Assembly: GCA_964503125.1 (NCBI GenBank)
Contig: CAZCZE010000067.1
Span: forward strand, 37,448 to 101,447
From: FEN-1219 sp964503125
GTDB taxonomy: Bacteria > Pseudomonadota > Gammaproteobacteria > Steroidobacterales > Rariloculaceae
Direction: 5' to 3'
DNA length: 64,000 nucleotides
The notes beneath the pieces were generated by a model. That model was given only the letters and a program-made list of their open reading frames with translations. It searched no databases and was not told the DNA's origin. Shown piece by piece: positions 1 through 8,807 of the stretch; within the stretch, counting starts at the first letter, position 1, and every line of letters begins with the position of its first letter. The translations under genes and the position numbers were made by a program.

Positions 1-779
1 TGCGCCCACGTCTCGCAACCGAACTCGCGCGTCCACTCGGGCAGCGGTTTGCCTTCGAGCCTGTCGAAGTAGGCGCCGTTCATGAACGGCCGATTGATGA
101 CGACCGCCACGCCCCGATCGGCCGCGAACGGCAAAAGACGCTCCTCGACGGCGCGCTCCGTGATCGAGTAGTTCATCTGCACGAAGTCCGGGCTCTCGCG
201 GCGCAAGAACTGCTCGAGGTCGGCGTGCCGCGAGTCTTGCGCGACCGTCACGCCGATGTAGCGCGCCGAACCTTCGGCCTTCCACTCCTTCAGGCTCGGC
301 CAATGAGTGTCGAGATCCGTGAGGCTGAAGATCTGAATGAGATCGAGCGTCTGGCGCTGGTAAAGCCGCTGCGTCTCGCGGAACTGCGCGATGCCGATTT
401 CTTTCCCGACCTTGTCGATCTTGCTCGTGATGAAGAGCGTGTCACCCGCGAACTCGGGTGCGGCGATGACGCGGCCGAACGCCTCGTCGTTGGCCGGGTT
501 GCGCGGCCAGGTGTCGACGAAGCTGCCGCCGTGCGCGACGAGCGCGCGCAGCACGTTGGCCACCGGCTCGGGTCCATTCGCGGCGATCTGCTCGACGACT
601 TTGCTCGAACCCAAGCCGATGACGGGCACGGTCTCGCCCGTGCGCGGAATCGGCCGGCGCGGGATGCCGGTTTGCGCGAGCGCCTTGAGCGCAGCGCTGC
701 CCGCAAGAGTCGCGGCCGCCGCGGCGGCGCCCGTGCGCGCGACGAAGTCGCGCCGTGTGACAGCATCGAACGGTTTCAT
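1..779 (-). CDS. Tat-exported aldo/keto reductase-like protein (partial)
   Basis: The gene runs off the left edge, so only the first 259 residues are visible. A Tat-type signal (RRDFVART, residues 9-16, then an Ala-rich stretch ending near LAQT) precedes an aldo/keto reductase-like barrel: VPVIGLGSS, GGSFVDT (D89), FITSKI (K120) and ARYIGVT. The active site looks altered. The segment after D89 has no tyrosine where the family has its catalytic Tyr, and F151 occupies the usual His position in LDLIQIFSL. Reductase activity is therefore doubtful. Its start lies 9 nt beyond the DUF4159 gene stop, so the two are probably co-transcribed. The ATG at 777-779 places the Tat motif correctly. Confidence 0.85.
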   Translation of the reverse strand, partial: MKPFDAVTRRDFVARTGAAAAAATLAGSAALKALAQTGIPRRPIPRTGETVPVIGLGSSKVVEQIAANGPEPVANVLRALVAHGGSFVDTWPRNPANDEAFGRVIAAPEFAGDTLFITSKIDKVGKEIGIAQFRETQRLYQRQTLDLIQIFSLTDLDTHWPSLKEWKAEGSARYIGVTVAQDSRHADLEQFLRRESPDFVQMNYSITERAVEERLLPFAADRGVAVVINRPFMNGAYFDRLEGKPLPEWTREFGCETWA

Positions 780-788
780 CGCTTCCCC

Positions 789-1520
789 TCAGTGCGTGAA
801 CGAATGCACGACGAAATTCGTGCCCATGCGGAATGCGTCCGTGGACGGCAGCAACGGATAGTTCGGAGTGCCGTACCACTCCCAGAAGTTCGCGAAGTCG
901 TTGTTGTGCAACGCCACGATCGCGATCTGCCCCATCGAGTTCCTGAGCCCGTAGTAGGCGGGCGTCCCGCCCTGGGTGTAGGGCGCCATGCTGTCGAGGC
1001 TCGAGACCTCGTAGACGAGATCGAAGATCGGGTTGTCGACGGTGAGCCGCTCGAACACGCGATCCGGAAACACGCGCAGCATCTCCTCGCGGAGATTGTC
1101 CATGTGCCAGGTATCGAAGTCGTCGATGAGGATGAAGCCGCCGCGGTCGATGTATTCGCGCAGGTTCGCGACCTCGGCCTCGGTGAGCTCCATCTCGCCG
1201 GGCTCGGAGATGTAGGCGAACGGAAAGTCGAAGATCTCGGGGCTGCCGAGCTCGAGCAATCGATACGATCTGTCCTCGACCTCGACCTTGGTCGTGCGGC
1301 CGATGAACTCGTTCAAGTTGATCTCGGAGTCCGGGTAGTTGTGCGACCAGCCCATGTGGCCGATCGCCCCGTTCGTGCCGAAGTGCCAGCGCATGCTGAC
1401 GAACTCGGTCGGCGGGGCAACGTTGTCCTCGGGCATGTAGCGGCGCCGGAACTGGCCCGACGCGAGCCCGGCCACGAGCGTGGCCAGAACGGCTACGAGG
1501 ACCATTCGGGAGCGTTTCAT
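789..1520 (-). CDS. DUF4159 domain-containing exported protein
   Basis: A 243-residue protein with a Sec signal peptide (MKRSRMVLVAVLATLVAGLASG). The mature part matches the DUF4159 pattern: FPFAYISEPGEMELTEAEVANLREYIDRGGFILIDDF, followed by LREEMLRVFP and a C-terminal HNNDFANFWEWYG segment. DUF4159 has a flavodoxin/GATase-like fold of unknown function and is usually exported. It sits between a DUF6152-containing gene upstream (55-nt gap) and the aldo/keto-reductase-like gene downstream (9-nt gap), suggesting a small secreted-protein operon. The function is unknown. Confidence 0.85.
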   Translation of the reverse strand: MKRSRMVLVAVLATLVAGLASGQFRRRYMPEDNVAPPTEFVSMRWHFGTNGAIGHMGWSHNYPDSEINLNEFIGRTTKVEVEDRSYRLLELGSPEIFDFPFAYISEPGEMELTEAEVANLREYIDRGGFILIDDFDTWHMDNLREEMLRVFPDRVFERLTVDNPIFDLVYEVSSLDSMAPYTQGGTPAYYGLRNSMGQIAIVALHNNDFANFWEWYGTPNYPLLPSTDAFRMGTNFVVHSFTH

Positions 1521-1575
1521 GTGCGCCGAGTATGGTACTACGGGCCTTCCCGCCGAGCGCGTCCTAAGCGCTCGG

Positions 1576-2574
1576 CTAGTCGTCGAGGAACCGCCGCGCG
1601 TTGTCGGCGTTGCACGGCGTGGCCGCGAACGGCACGTCGGGCCGGTAGCTCCATTGCGTGGAGCCCGTCACGGGCGCCCTGAGGAATTCCGGATCCTCGA
1701 GCACGAAGCTGTAGCTCAAGTTTCCTTGGGACGTGACGGCGAACCGCTCGACGAGGTGCTTCTCGGTGCCCGACGGTAGACTGCCGCCGTTGCCGATGCG
1801 ATGCGGCGCGAAATGCATCGTATCGACGACGAGCTCGGCGCCCTCGAAGCGGCCCACGGAGTGACCGTGCACGCTGACCGTGGCGCCCGCGTGCGTCGCG
1901 CCGAGGTGCACGATGCGCTCGACGGCGGCGTCCTCGCCGCGGATGAGCACGACGTCGTCGCGCACCTCGATGCTGCGGAAGCCGGGCAGCAGCATGTAGA
2001 TCGGCGCCGGGAACGGCACGCAGTCCATGCCGGGATTCACGGTGTCGAGAAACTCGGCCATCGCAGCCGCGCCCTTCGGCGTGACCGGCAAGCTGGCCTG
2101 GTTGCCCAGGAACTTAAGGAACGCGGGGCCGACCTGCGTGGACCAGGTGCCGGCCAATCCGGTCGCGCGCGCGACCGTGGCCTGCTGCGAAGACGGCGCG
2201 AACACCGCCGCGGCGTCGTACAGGACGGCGTCGGCCTTGCGCAGCGTGCGCAGGTACAGGACGCTACGCGCGGCATTGCGGCCCGGGTTACCCACGACGA
2301 CCACGCGCTCGCCGGCCGCCAGCGTCTGCGGCGACCAGCCGTACTGCTTCATGGCCGTCGACGGCAGCGCTTCGACGACCCAGACGCGGCCACCGCCGTC
2401 CTCGCGCACCGAAACGTAGACGTGCGGATTGCCCCATTCGTAGTCGGCGACCGTGCCCGCGACCGTCACTTGGGCCTGCAAGTCATATGCCGCGGGGCTG
2501 TGGTGCGCGCCGGCTTCCGTGGTCCCAAGAAGGACGGCGAGCGCGGCTGCGAGCCCATAACGATTGCGCTTCAT
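1576..2574 (-). CDS. Secreted DUF6152 / WEGDT-module fusion protein
   Basis: A 332-residue exported protein. The signal peptide ends at GTTEAGA and the mature chain begins HHSPAAYD, the hallmark of DUF6152. The N-terminal module continues through VAGTVADYEWGNPHVYVSV and the ALPSTAMKQYGWSPQTLAAGERV segment. The C-terminal half carries HGHSVGRFEGAELVVDTMHF, HLVERFAVTSQG and VLEDPEFLRAP, a divergent version of the WEGDTLVIDT...EDP module found alone at 24697-25602. The same fused architecture recurs at 29432-30442. The ATG at 2574 was chosen over an upstream ATG because it starts a standard signal peptide (MKRNRYGLAAALAVLL). The function is unknown. Confidence 0.85.
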   Translation of the reverse strand: MKRNRYGLAAALAVLLGTTEAGAHHSPAAYDLQAQVTVAGTVADYEWGNPHVYVSVREDGGGRVWVVEALPSTAMKQYGWSPQTLAAGERVVVVGNPGRNAARSVLYLRTLRKADAVLYDAAAVFAPSSQQATVARATGLAGTWSTQVGPAFLKFLGNQASLPVTPKGAAAMAEFLDTVNPGMDCVPFPAPIYMLLPGFRSIEVRDDVVLIRGEDAAVERIVHLGATHAGATVSVHGHSVGRFEGAELVVDTMHFAPHRIGNGGSLPSGTEKHLVERFAVTSQGNLSYSFVLEDPEFLRAPVTGSTQWSYRPDVPFAATPCNADNARRFLDD

Positions 2575-2651
2575 CCGCAGCCTCTTGAGCGACCTCGACG
2601 CCCGCGTAGTGTGCGCCATGGCGTGCCGGCCGAGAACCCACGGACCTCCGC

Positions 2652-2657
2652 TACAAT
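2652..2657 (+). promoter_or_regulatory. Candidate -10 box upstream of tatC
   Basis: TACAAT lies 7 nt before the GTG start of tatC, matching five of six positions of the sigma-70 -10 consensus. Transcription from it would begin almost at the start codon, implying a leaderless or nearly leaderless message. No convincing -35 box is visible. Confidence 0.3.
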
Positions 2658-2663
2658 GGCTCC

Positions 2664-3410
2664 GTGGCGAGCTTACCCCTAGATCCCGACACGCAGCGCG
2701 CGGCCCGCAGCCTGCTTACAGGTGCCCTCGAGCTCCGCTCGCGCGCGTTCAAGGCGATTGGCTCCTTGCTCGTCGTGTTCCTCTGCCTGCTGCCGTTCGC
2801 CGACGAGGTGTTCAACGTCGTCGCAGGGCCGATCATCGCGGCGATGCCCGAGGGCTCGAGCCTCATCAGCAAGCAGGTCGCGTCGCCGTTCCTGACGCCG
2901 CTACGCGCCACGTTCTGGGTGGCGGTCTACGCGGCCATGCCGCTCATGCTCTATCAACTCTGGAAGCTCGTGGACCATTGGCTGCCGGCTGCCAAGCGCC
3001 GCGTGGCGCTGCCGTTGATCTTGTCGAGCGCCGTGCTGTTCTACCTCGGCGTTGCGCTCGCGTTCTTTTTCGTGCTGCCGCTCGTATTCGACTTCTTCGC
3101 CAATACGGGGCCGGCCAGCGTCAGGGTGATGACGGACATCAACGCCTTCTTGAGCTTCACGATCAGCATGGTGTTCGCGTTCGGCCTCGCGTTTCAGGTG
3201 CCGATCGTCATCGTCATCATCGTCTGGACGGGGCTCGCGTCGCGCAAGACGCTCGCGAGCGCGCGCCCCTACGTTTTCTTAAGCGCGTTCGTCGTCGCCA
3301 TGCTGCTCACGCCGCCCGACATCTTCTCGCAGACGCTGCTCGCGGTGCCGATGTACGCGCTCTACGAGATCGCGCTGTTCGTCTGCGCGCGCTTTCTACC
3401 GGAGCGATAG
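2664..3410 (+). CDS. tatC: Twin-arginine translocase subunit TatC
   Basis: A 248-residue polytopic membrane protein, close to the usual length for TatC, with about six hydrophobic segments. Family features include ELRSRAFKAI near the N-terminus, PFLTPLRATFWVAVYAAMPLMLYQLWKLVDHWL, and FGLAFQVPIVIVI followed by the P-loop-like LTPPDIFSQTLLAVPMYALYEI. TatC recognises RR signal peptides and forms the receptor of the Tat export pathway. The start is GTG. No tatA or tatB gene is adjacent, which is unusual. Its 3' end overlaps the convergent rlmKL gene by 15 nt. Several encoded neighbours (aldo/keto reductase-like, DUF1552, MBL) have Tat signals and are plausible clients. Confidence 0.93.
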   Translation: MASLPLDPDTQRAARSLLTGALELRSRAFKAIGSLLVVFLCLLPFADEVFNVVAGPIIAAMPEGSSLISKQVASPFLTPLRATFWVAVYAAMPLMLYQLWKLVDHWLPAAKRRVALPLILSSAVLFYLGVALAFFFVLPLVFDFFANTGPASVRVMTDINAFLSFTISMVFAFGLAFQVPIVIVIIVWTGLASRKTLASARPYVFLSAFVVAMLLTPPDIFSQTLLAVPMYALYEIALFVCARFLPER

Positions 3411-5738
3411 CTTAGGACGCGGCGCCTTGTGGCGCGCGCGCGCCACGTCGCGCCGCACGCGGATCTCGAAGCACTGGTGGATGCGCGGGCTGCGGGCGAA
3501 GTCCTTCGGGATCGTGGCCGGCGTCACGTCGACCACGTCGAGGTCGGAGAGCGCCGCGGAGTCGAGCCGAAACTTGCGGAAGTTGTTCGAGAAGATCAAC
3601 AGGCCGCCGGGCGCGAGGCGCAGCAGCGTCGCCTTGATGAGCGCGACATGGTCGCGCTGAAGGTCGAGCTCGCTCGCCATGCGCTTCGAGCGCGACAGCG
3701 TCGGCGGATCGAGGAACATCAGGTCGTAGCGCTCGGCCGGCGCCTCCTCGAGCCACGCGAGCACGTCGGCCTGCACGAGCCGGTGCTGCCGTTCGTCGTC
3801 GAAACCGTTCCGGTCCAAATTGCGCCGCGCCCAATCGAGATAGGTGCGCGACAGGTCGACGCTCGTCGTCGCCTTGGCGCCGCCCGCGGCCGCGAATACC
3901 GAGGCCGTGCCCGTGTAGGCGAAGAGATTGAGGAACGTCTTAGCAGTAGCGAGCTCGCGCAGCCGCGCACGCGTGGGCCGGTGGTCCAAAAATAGGCCCG
4001 TGTCGAGATAGTCGGTGAAGTTGACGTAGAGCGAGAGCCCGCCCTCGTAAGCGAGCTCGAGCTCGCCGCGCTCGGCGAGCTTCTCGTATTGGGCCCCGCC
4101 CTTCTGCTTGCGCCGCGTGCGCACGAACACGCGCTCCGGCGGCAGATCGAGCACCTCGGGGATCGCACTGAACGCCTCCTCGCGCCGCGCGCGGGCCTTG
4201 TCGGCGGCGATCGTCGCGGGCGGCGCGTATTCCTGCACGTAGGCCGCGCGCTCTGCATCGGCGCCGAGCCCGGCTGCGTAGAGGTCGATCGAGAACGCGT
4301 ACTCGGGCATGTCGGCGTCGTAGACGCGGTAGCAGGCGATGCCCTCCTTGCGCGCCCAGGCGCCGAGCGATGCGAGGTTCTTGCGCAGCCGGTTCGCGAA
4401 CATCGCGGCGCCGGGCCGGGCGCGCGCGGCCGCGGCGTCGAACTTCGGAATAGCGCCGGGCGCGCGTTTGATCTCGAAGTGCTTGGGCTCGATGTCGAAA
4501 CGCAACAGCCGGCACTCGATCGGCCCGTTGAACATGACGTGCGTGCGCTTGGCCTTGATACGGAGCTCGCGGCCCAGCGGCGGATTGCCCGTGAGCACGA
4601 CGGCCTGCCAACCGACGTACTGTTCTCGCAGCTTCTGGCCCAGCAGCGCATAGAGCGGCGCGAGATCCGCACCGTCGCCGAGCCGCTCGCCGTACGGCGG
4701 ATTCGCGGCGAGCAGGCCCATGGGCGCGGGCGGCGGCGGCAGGTCGGCGAGCTCGCGACGCTCGGCATGTAACACCTTGGCGAAACCCGCGCGCGCGGCG
4801 TTGTCGAGCGTGGCACGCACCGCACGTGCGTCGCGGTCGTAGGCGCGCAGTGCGACGCGCTCGAGCTTAAGCGTAGCGGCTCGCCGGCGCTCGGCGGCCT
4901 CGGTGAGCAGGCGCTGCCAGAGCGCCTCGTCGTGGCCGCGCCAGCTCAAAAAACCGAAGTAGTTGCGCAGCAGGCCCGGTGCGACGTCGCCCGCGATCAG
5001 CGCGGCCTCTACGCCCAAGCTGCCCGAGCCGCAGAGCGGGTCGACGAACCCGAGCGCGCCCGGCGTCGCCGCGACGAGCTTGGGCCACCCGGCGCGCACG
5101 AGCACGGCGGCCGCGAGGTTCTCCTTGAGCGGCGCCGCGCCCTGCGCCCCGCGGTAGCCGCGCCGGTGCAGGCTGTCGCCCGAGAGATCGATGGCGAGCG
5201 TCGCAACGTCGCGGTCGAGGTGCAGATTGAGGCGCACGTCGGGCCTCGTAACGTCGACCGACGGCCGGCTGCCTACGCGCTCGCGAAACTGATCGACGAC
5301 GGCGTCCTTGACCTTGAGCGCCGCGAACTGCGTGTGCGCTACGGCCGAACGAGTGCTCGTGCACTCGACGGCGAGCGTGCCGTCGACGGCGAGATGCTCG
5401 TGCCACTGAACCGTGCGCGTGCCGTCGTAGAGCGCCTCGGGCGTCGGCGCGTCGAACTCGGCGACGGCGAGCAGCACGCGGTTCGCGACGCGCGACCACA
5501 AGCACGCGCGGTAGGCCTGCTCGAGCGATGCCGAGCACCCGACGCCGCCGCGCTGCGCCTTCGACTCTGCGACGCCGAAAGCGGCGAGCTCGTCGGCCGC
5601 GAGGTCCGCAGCACCCGCCGGCGTGGTGACGTAGAGACGATGCAAGGCGCGACCTAGCGGCGTGGGAAAACGAGGGGCGCCATCGTAAGCGATGGCACGG
5701 GCGAACGCACGATCAGCGGCCGAAGTAGCGCTCCACAA
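3396..5738 (-). CDS. rlmKL: Bifunctional 23S rRNA methyltransferase RlmK/RlmL
   Basis: This two-enzyme fusion methylates 23S rRNA at G2445 (N2, RlmL half) and G2069 (N7, RlmK half). The order is a THUMP-type region, an RlmL methyltransferase with the NPPYGERLG motif near residue 345, and a C-terminal Rossmann methyltransferase with NLFAYTGTASVFAAAGGA and FLDPPTLSRSKRM. Both catalytic signatures are intact. The 780-residue frame begins at an ATG at 5738, but homology starts around HRLYVTTPAG. A TTG at 5645 would give an N-terminus like that of E. coli RlmL and avoid the 26-nt overlap with the upstream gene, so the true start may be there. Confidence 0.93.
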   Translation of the reverse strand: MWSATSAADRAFARAIAYDGAPRFPTPLGRALHRLYVTTPAGAADLAADELAAFGVAESKAQRGGVGCSASLEQAYRACLWSRVANRVLLAVAEFDAPTPEALYDGTRTVQWHEHLAVDGTLAVECTSTRSAVAHTQFAALKVKDAVVDQFRERVGSRPSVDVTRPDVRLNLHLDRDVATLAIDLSGDSLHRRGYRGAQGAAPLKENLAAAVLVRAGWPKLVAATPGALGFVDPLCGSGSLGVEAALIAGDVAPGLLRNYFGFLSWRGHDEALWQRLLTEAAERRRAATLKLERVALRAYDRDARAVRATLDNAARAGFAKVLHAERRELADLPPPPAPMGLLAANPPYGERLGDGADLAPLYALLGQKLREQYVGWQAVVLTGNPPLGRELRIKAKRTHVMFNGPIECRLLRFDIEPKHFEIKRAPGAIPKFDAAAARARPGAAMFANRLRKNLASLGAWARKEGIACYRVYDADMPEYAFSIDLYAAGLGADAERAAYVQEYAPPATIAADKARARREEAFSAIPEVLDLPPERVFVRTRRKQKGGAQYEKLAERGELELAYEGGLSLYVNFTDYLDTGLFLDHRPTRARLRELATAKTFLNLFAYTGTASVFAAAGGAKATTSVDLSRTYLDWARRNLDRNGFDDERQHRLVQADVLAWLEEAPAERYDLMFLDPPTLSRSKRMASELDLQRDHVALIKATLLRLAPGGLLIFSNNFRKFRLDSAALSDLDVVDVTPATIPKDFARSPRIHQCFEIRVRRDVARARHKAPRPKLSLR

Positions 5739-6546
5739 GGTAGTCGAGATAGTCGCGGTCGACGCCCGGCGCGGCGAGCAGCGCAGCGAACAGCTGTTGG
5801 TACGTGTGCACGCGCAGGTCGACTTCGCCGGCCAAGCGCTGCCGCACGCGCTCGAGCTCGGCGCGATGCGCGTCTGCTTCGCGGCCCGGCCACTCGTAGT
5901 AGAGATAGACGACGGCGGTGCGGCGCTGGCCGAGCTTCCCTAGGCCGAGCGCGTGCTTCAAGAGCTGCGCGGTGTTCAAGTACCTGAACCGCTCGCGGCC
6001 GCTTTGCAAATCCTCGGCGAGCGCCTGGCAGCGCGGCAGCGCCGCTGCCGACCAGACGCCGGGACCCGCCCCCGCTGGGAAGTACTTGTCCTTGAACACG
6101 CGCTTGTTGTGCGGCCGGCGCACGAACCATTCGGTGAACTTGCTCTCGACGGGCACCAAATCGCCGTTCGGCCAGTGCAACGCCACGTCGGCAAGCGGCG
6201 GTTCGCCGGGCAGCTCGGTCGGCAACGGCTCCTCGAACGTGAGGCGCGCGCCCTCGCCGCCGTCGAAGCCGAGCGCCGCGACGAGCGGTGCGAGCGACCG
6301 CTCGCGCCAATAACCGAACACGTTGACGACGAGCGCCGACGACGATGCGAGAGAGTGCATGCGTGGCGGCATCGTGCCTCGCACGGCGAGCTCAGAGCCG
6401 CGCGTAAGCTCCGCGCGCACGGCGGGAGTGAGCGGCGCGCGCAGATTCTCGGCGAGCTCGCGCACGAAGGCTCGCGCGTCGTAACGCACACAGCGCGCAT
6501 CGGCCCAACGCCGCTGCCCGCGCAGGAGATCGCTCTTGCTCGACAC
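5713..6546 (-). CDS. Putative PD-(D/E)XK nuclease-like protein
   Basis: A 277-residue soluble protein. It resembles proteins annotated as PGN_0703-type putative restriction endonucleases: a central DVALHWPNGDLVPVESKFTEWF carries a D...ExK arrangement typical of the PD-(D/E)XK core, followed by a C-terminal TAVVYLYYEWPG strand segment. The assignment is from motif recognition only, and a housekeeping DNA-repair or unknown role is equally possible. The start is the GTG at 6546, 23 nt after the VOC gene stop; upstream codons in the same frame read as a shadow of the VOC gene. No methyltransferase partner is adjacent. Confidence 0.65.
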   Translation of the reverse strand: MSSKSDLLRGQRRWADARCVRYDARAFVRELAENLRAPLTPAVRAELTRGSELAVRGTMPPRMHSLASSSALVVNVFGYWRERSLAPLVAALGFDGGEGARLTFEEPLPTELPGEPPLADVALHWPNGDLVPVESKFTEWFVRRPHNKRVFKDKYFPAGAGPGVWSAAALPRCQALAEDLQSGRERFRYLNTAQLLKHALGLGKLGQRRTAVVYLYYEWPGREADAHRAELERVRQRLAGEVDLRVHTYQQLFAALLAAPGVDRDYLDYLVERYFGR

Positions 6547-6569
6547 CGCTACGGCGACGAGGCGCGCGG

Positions 6570-7430
6570 CTAGTCGCGCAAGCCCTCGGTGAGCTCGATG
6601 ACCGTGCCCCAGGGATCGGCTAGCGTCGCGACGGTGACCCCGAGCCGCGCGTCGTGCCGCGGCGGCGCCGTGAGCGCGATGCCCTTGCGGCCGAGCTCGG
6701 CCGCGAACGCCGGAAGGTCGCGGACCTCGAAGCCGACGTGGTCGACGGCGCGGCTCGCCGTACCGACGAGCCCCTCGGCCGGCAACCAGCTGAAGAAGTT
6801 CAGCATGTAGCCGACGCCGGGCAAGTCGGCGCCGATGAAGAAATCCGTTTGCCCGTCGCGCAGCGTGGCGTTGAACGTCTTCATGTACCACTGCTGCATC
6901 GCGACGAATTCGCGGTTCACGAAGTGCACGTGGTGATGCGCGATCGGCGGCGCGCCGGCGTCGGCGTTCGTCACGAGCTCCACCTTCACGCCGTCGGGCC
7001 CGACGAGATAGGAGAAGCGACCGTAGTTGCCGGCCGTCGGCGGGCTCGCCGTCTCGCCGGGCGCGGGCTCACGCCCCACCGTGAGCGCGTAGCCCGCGGC
7101 CACGACCTTGGTCGTGAGCGCCGGCACGTCGGGCACGGCGAAGCCGATGTGGTCGAACGTCGTGCCGCGCGTCGAGCCGGTCGGCGGGCGCTCGTCGAGC
7201 AGCAAGAACACGTCGGGAAACTCGATGGCGTCGACCGCCCCGATCTTGACGGCCTTGCCGCCGAGCGTGTCGACCCAGAAGCGCCGGTGCTCGGCGACGC
7301 TCGTGACGTTCAAGTGGTAATGACCGACGATCACGGGAGCGGCGGCGTTCGTGAGCTCGGCCGCGGCCGGCGCCGCACACGCGAGCCACACCGCACCCGC
7401 CAACCACCGCCGCCACGATCGCTGCTTCAT
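6570..7430 (-). CDS. Exported VOC-family (glyoxalase/dioxygenase fold) protein
   Basis: A 286-residue protein with a Sec signal peptide ending near AAPAAA. It contains two vicinal-oxygen-chelate modules: GHYHLNVTSVAEHRRFWVDTLGG...TTFDHIGFAVPDVPAL in the first half, and AHHHVHFVNREFVAMQQWYMKTF...VDHVGFEVRDLPAFAAELGRKGI...DPWGTVIELTEG in the second. VOC proteins bind metal through His and Glu residues and act as lyases, dioxygenases or isomerases. Secretion is less common for the family. It is divergent from an amidohydrolase gene (111-bp gap). The substrate is unknown. Confidence 0.85.
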   Translation of the reverse strand: MKQRSWRRWLAGAVWLACAAPAAAELTNAAAPVIVGHYHLNVTSVAEHRRFWVDTLGGKAVKIGAVDAIEFPDVFLLLDERPPTGSTRGTTFDHIGFAVPDVPALTTKVVAAGYALTVGREPAPGETASPPTAGNYGRFSYLVGPDGVKVELVTNADAGAPPIAHHHVHFVNREFVAMQQWYMKTFNATLRDGQTDFFIGADLPGVGYMLNFFSWLPAEGLVGTASRAVDHVGFEVRDLPAFAAELGRKGIALTAPPRHDARLGVTVATLADPWGTVIELTEGLRD

Positions 7431-7541
7431 CGCCGCACTCCTTCTCGATCCCGCTTGCGATCTTACGCTGCCGGCAACGCGGCTGGCAGCCGCCTACCGT
7501 TCGGCGGCATACTCGGCGCTCCAAGTTCCCGGGGAACGACA

Positions 7542-8786
7542 ATGACCATGAAACGCTTAGGGCTAGCGCTGCTCGCGGGCGCCTGTTTCGCACTGCCCGC
7601 GGCCGCGCAGGATCTCGTGATCGCCAACGCCCGAATCCTCGACGGCAACGGCGGCGTCATCGAGCGCGGCACGCTCGTGGTTCGCGACGGCCGCATCGCG
7701 GCCGTGGGTGCGAACGCCGGCGGCGCCCCGGCCGGCGCCCGACGCATCGACGCCGGCGGTCGCACCGTGATGCCTGGGTTCATCGACGCGCACCGGCACA
7801 TCGTGCAGGGCGATCCCGCGCGCTGGCTCGCCGAGCAGTCCGCGGCCAACATGCGCGAGTACCTCGCGGCCGGGTTCACGACGGTGTTCTCGGCCATCGA
7901 CTCCCCAGAGCACATCCTCGAGCTGCGCCGCCGCACCGAGAGCGGCGAGACGCTTGGGCCGCGCATCGTCTCGGCGGCGTTCATCCCGCTGTCGCGAGCC
8001 GTGCTCGGCGGCGGCGGTGTGGACCCTGCCCGCACCGATCCCGCGCGTGCACCGGGCCGCCCCGGCGCCACGGCGCCCGGCATCCCGCCCGAGGAATCGC
8101 TGGCCGCCGTGCGCGCGGCCGCGGCACGCGGCCACGACGCGATCAAGACTCTCATCATCGTGACCCGCGACGGCCCCGAAGCCGCGACGCTCAAGCTCAT
8201 CGCCGACGAGGCCGCGCGCCTCCGGCTCCTCTGCATCACGCACGCCGTGTCCGTCATCGACACGGTCGCGGCCGTCGAGGCGGGCACGGACATCCTCGTG
8301 CACACGCCGCACATCGGCCAACTCGACGAAGCCACGGCGAAGAAGATCGCGGACGCGGGCCTCCCGATGGTGTCGACGCTCGGCGTGTTCGTGCCCTACT
8401 TCAACGAGCAGAATATGCCGCTGTTCCGCGACCGGCAGCAATTCCCGTTCGACACGCTGTCGAGCGCGGGCCAAGGCCCCGTCAACGCGCGCCTGCTGTT
8501 CCAGGCCGGGATCACCTATGCCTACGGCACCGACACGAGCTGGTCGCCGCGCGACTCGCTCGAGCACGAGCTGCGGCCATTGCACCTCGTGTTCTCGCAC
8601 GAGGATCTGATCCCGATGCTGACGCGCAACGCCGCAATCGCGGTGGGCAAGGGCCGGGAGCTCGGCACGCTCGAGGTCGGCAAGCTCGCCGACGTCGTGA
8701 TCCTGGGAAGCGACCCGCTCGCCGACGAGGCAGCACTGCTCGACGTCGACGTCGTCGTCAAGGGCGGCCGCGTGGTCGTCGAATAG
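7542..8786 (+). CDS. Exported amidohydrolase-family metal-dependent hydrolase
   Basis: A 414-residue protein with a signal peptide ending at LPAAAQ and the usual N-terminal beta segment (VIANARILDGNGGVIERGTLVVRDGRIAAVG). The metal site is visible as FIDAHRHI (H84, H86), a candidate carbamylated lysine in AIKTLIIV, His in CITHAVSV and LVHTPH, and Asp in YGTDTSW. The C-terminus has ELGTLEVGKLADVVILGSDPL, typical of imidazolonepropionase/prolidase-like amidohydrolases. Two ATGs lie 6 nt apart (7542, 7548) and both fit the signal peptide. The substrate cannot be assigned. Confidence 0.9.
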   Translation: MTMKRLGLALLAGACFALPAAAQDLVIANARILDGNGGVIERGTLVVRDGRIAAVGANAGGAPAGARRIDAGGRTVMPGFIDAHRHIVQGDPARWLAEQSAANMREYLAAGFTTVFSAIDSPEHILELRRRTESGETLGPRIVSAAFIPLSRAVLGGGGVDPARTDPARAPGRPGATAPGIPPEESLAAVRAAAARGHDAIKTLIIVTRDGPEAATLKLIADEAARLRLLCITHAVSVIDTVAAVEAGTDILVHTPHIGQLDEATAKKIADAGLPMVSTLGVFVPYFNEQNMPLFRDRQQFPFDTLSSAGQGPVNARLLFQAGITYAYGTDTSWSPRDSLEHELRPLHLVFSHEDLIPMLTRNAAIAVGKGRELGTLEVGKLADVVILGSDPLADEAALLDVDVVVKGGRVVVE

Positions 8787-8807
8787 CGGCCGCTGCGCCC
8801 CGCAACG

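Noticed and set aside
225..1682. Long plus-strand open frame (485 codons) opposite the aldo/keto-reductase-like and DUF4159 genes
   Set aside because: Its product is Arg/Asp-rich with no domain and is the antisense shadow of two well-supported minus-strand genes; such frames are common at this GC content.
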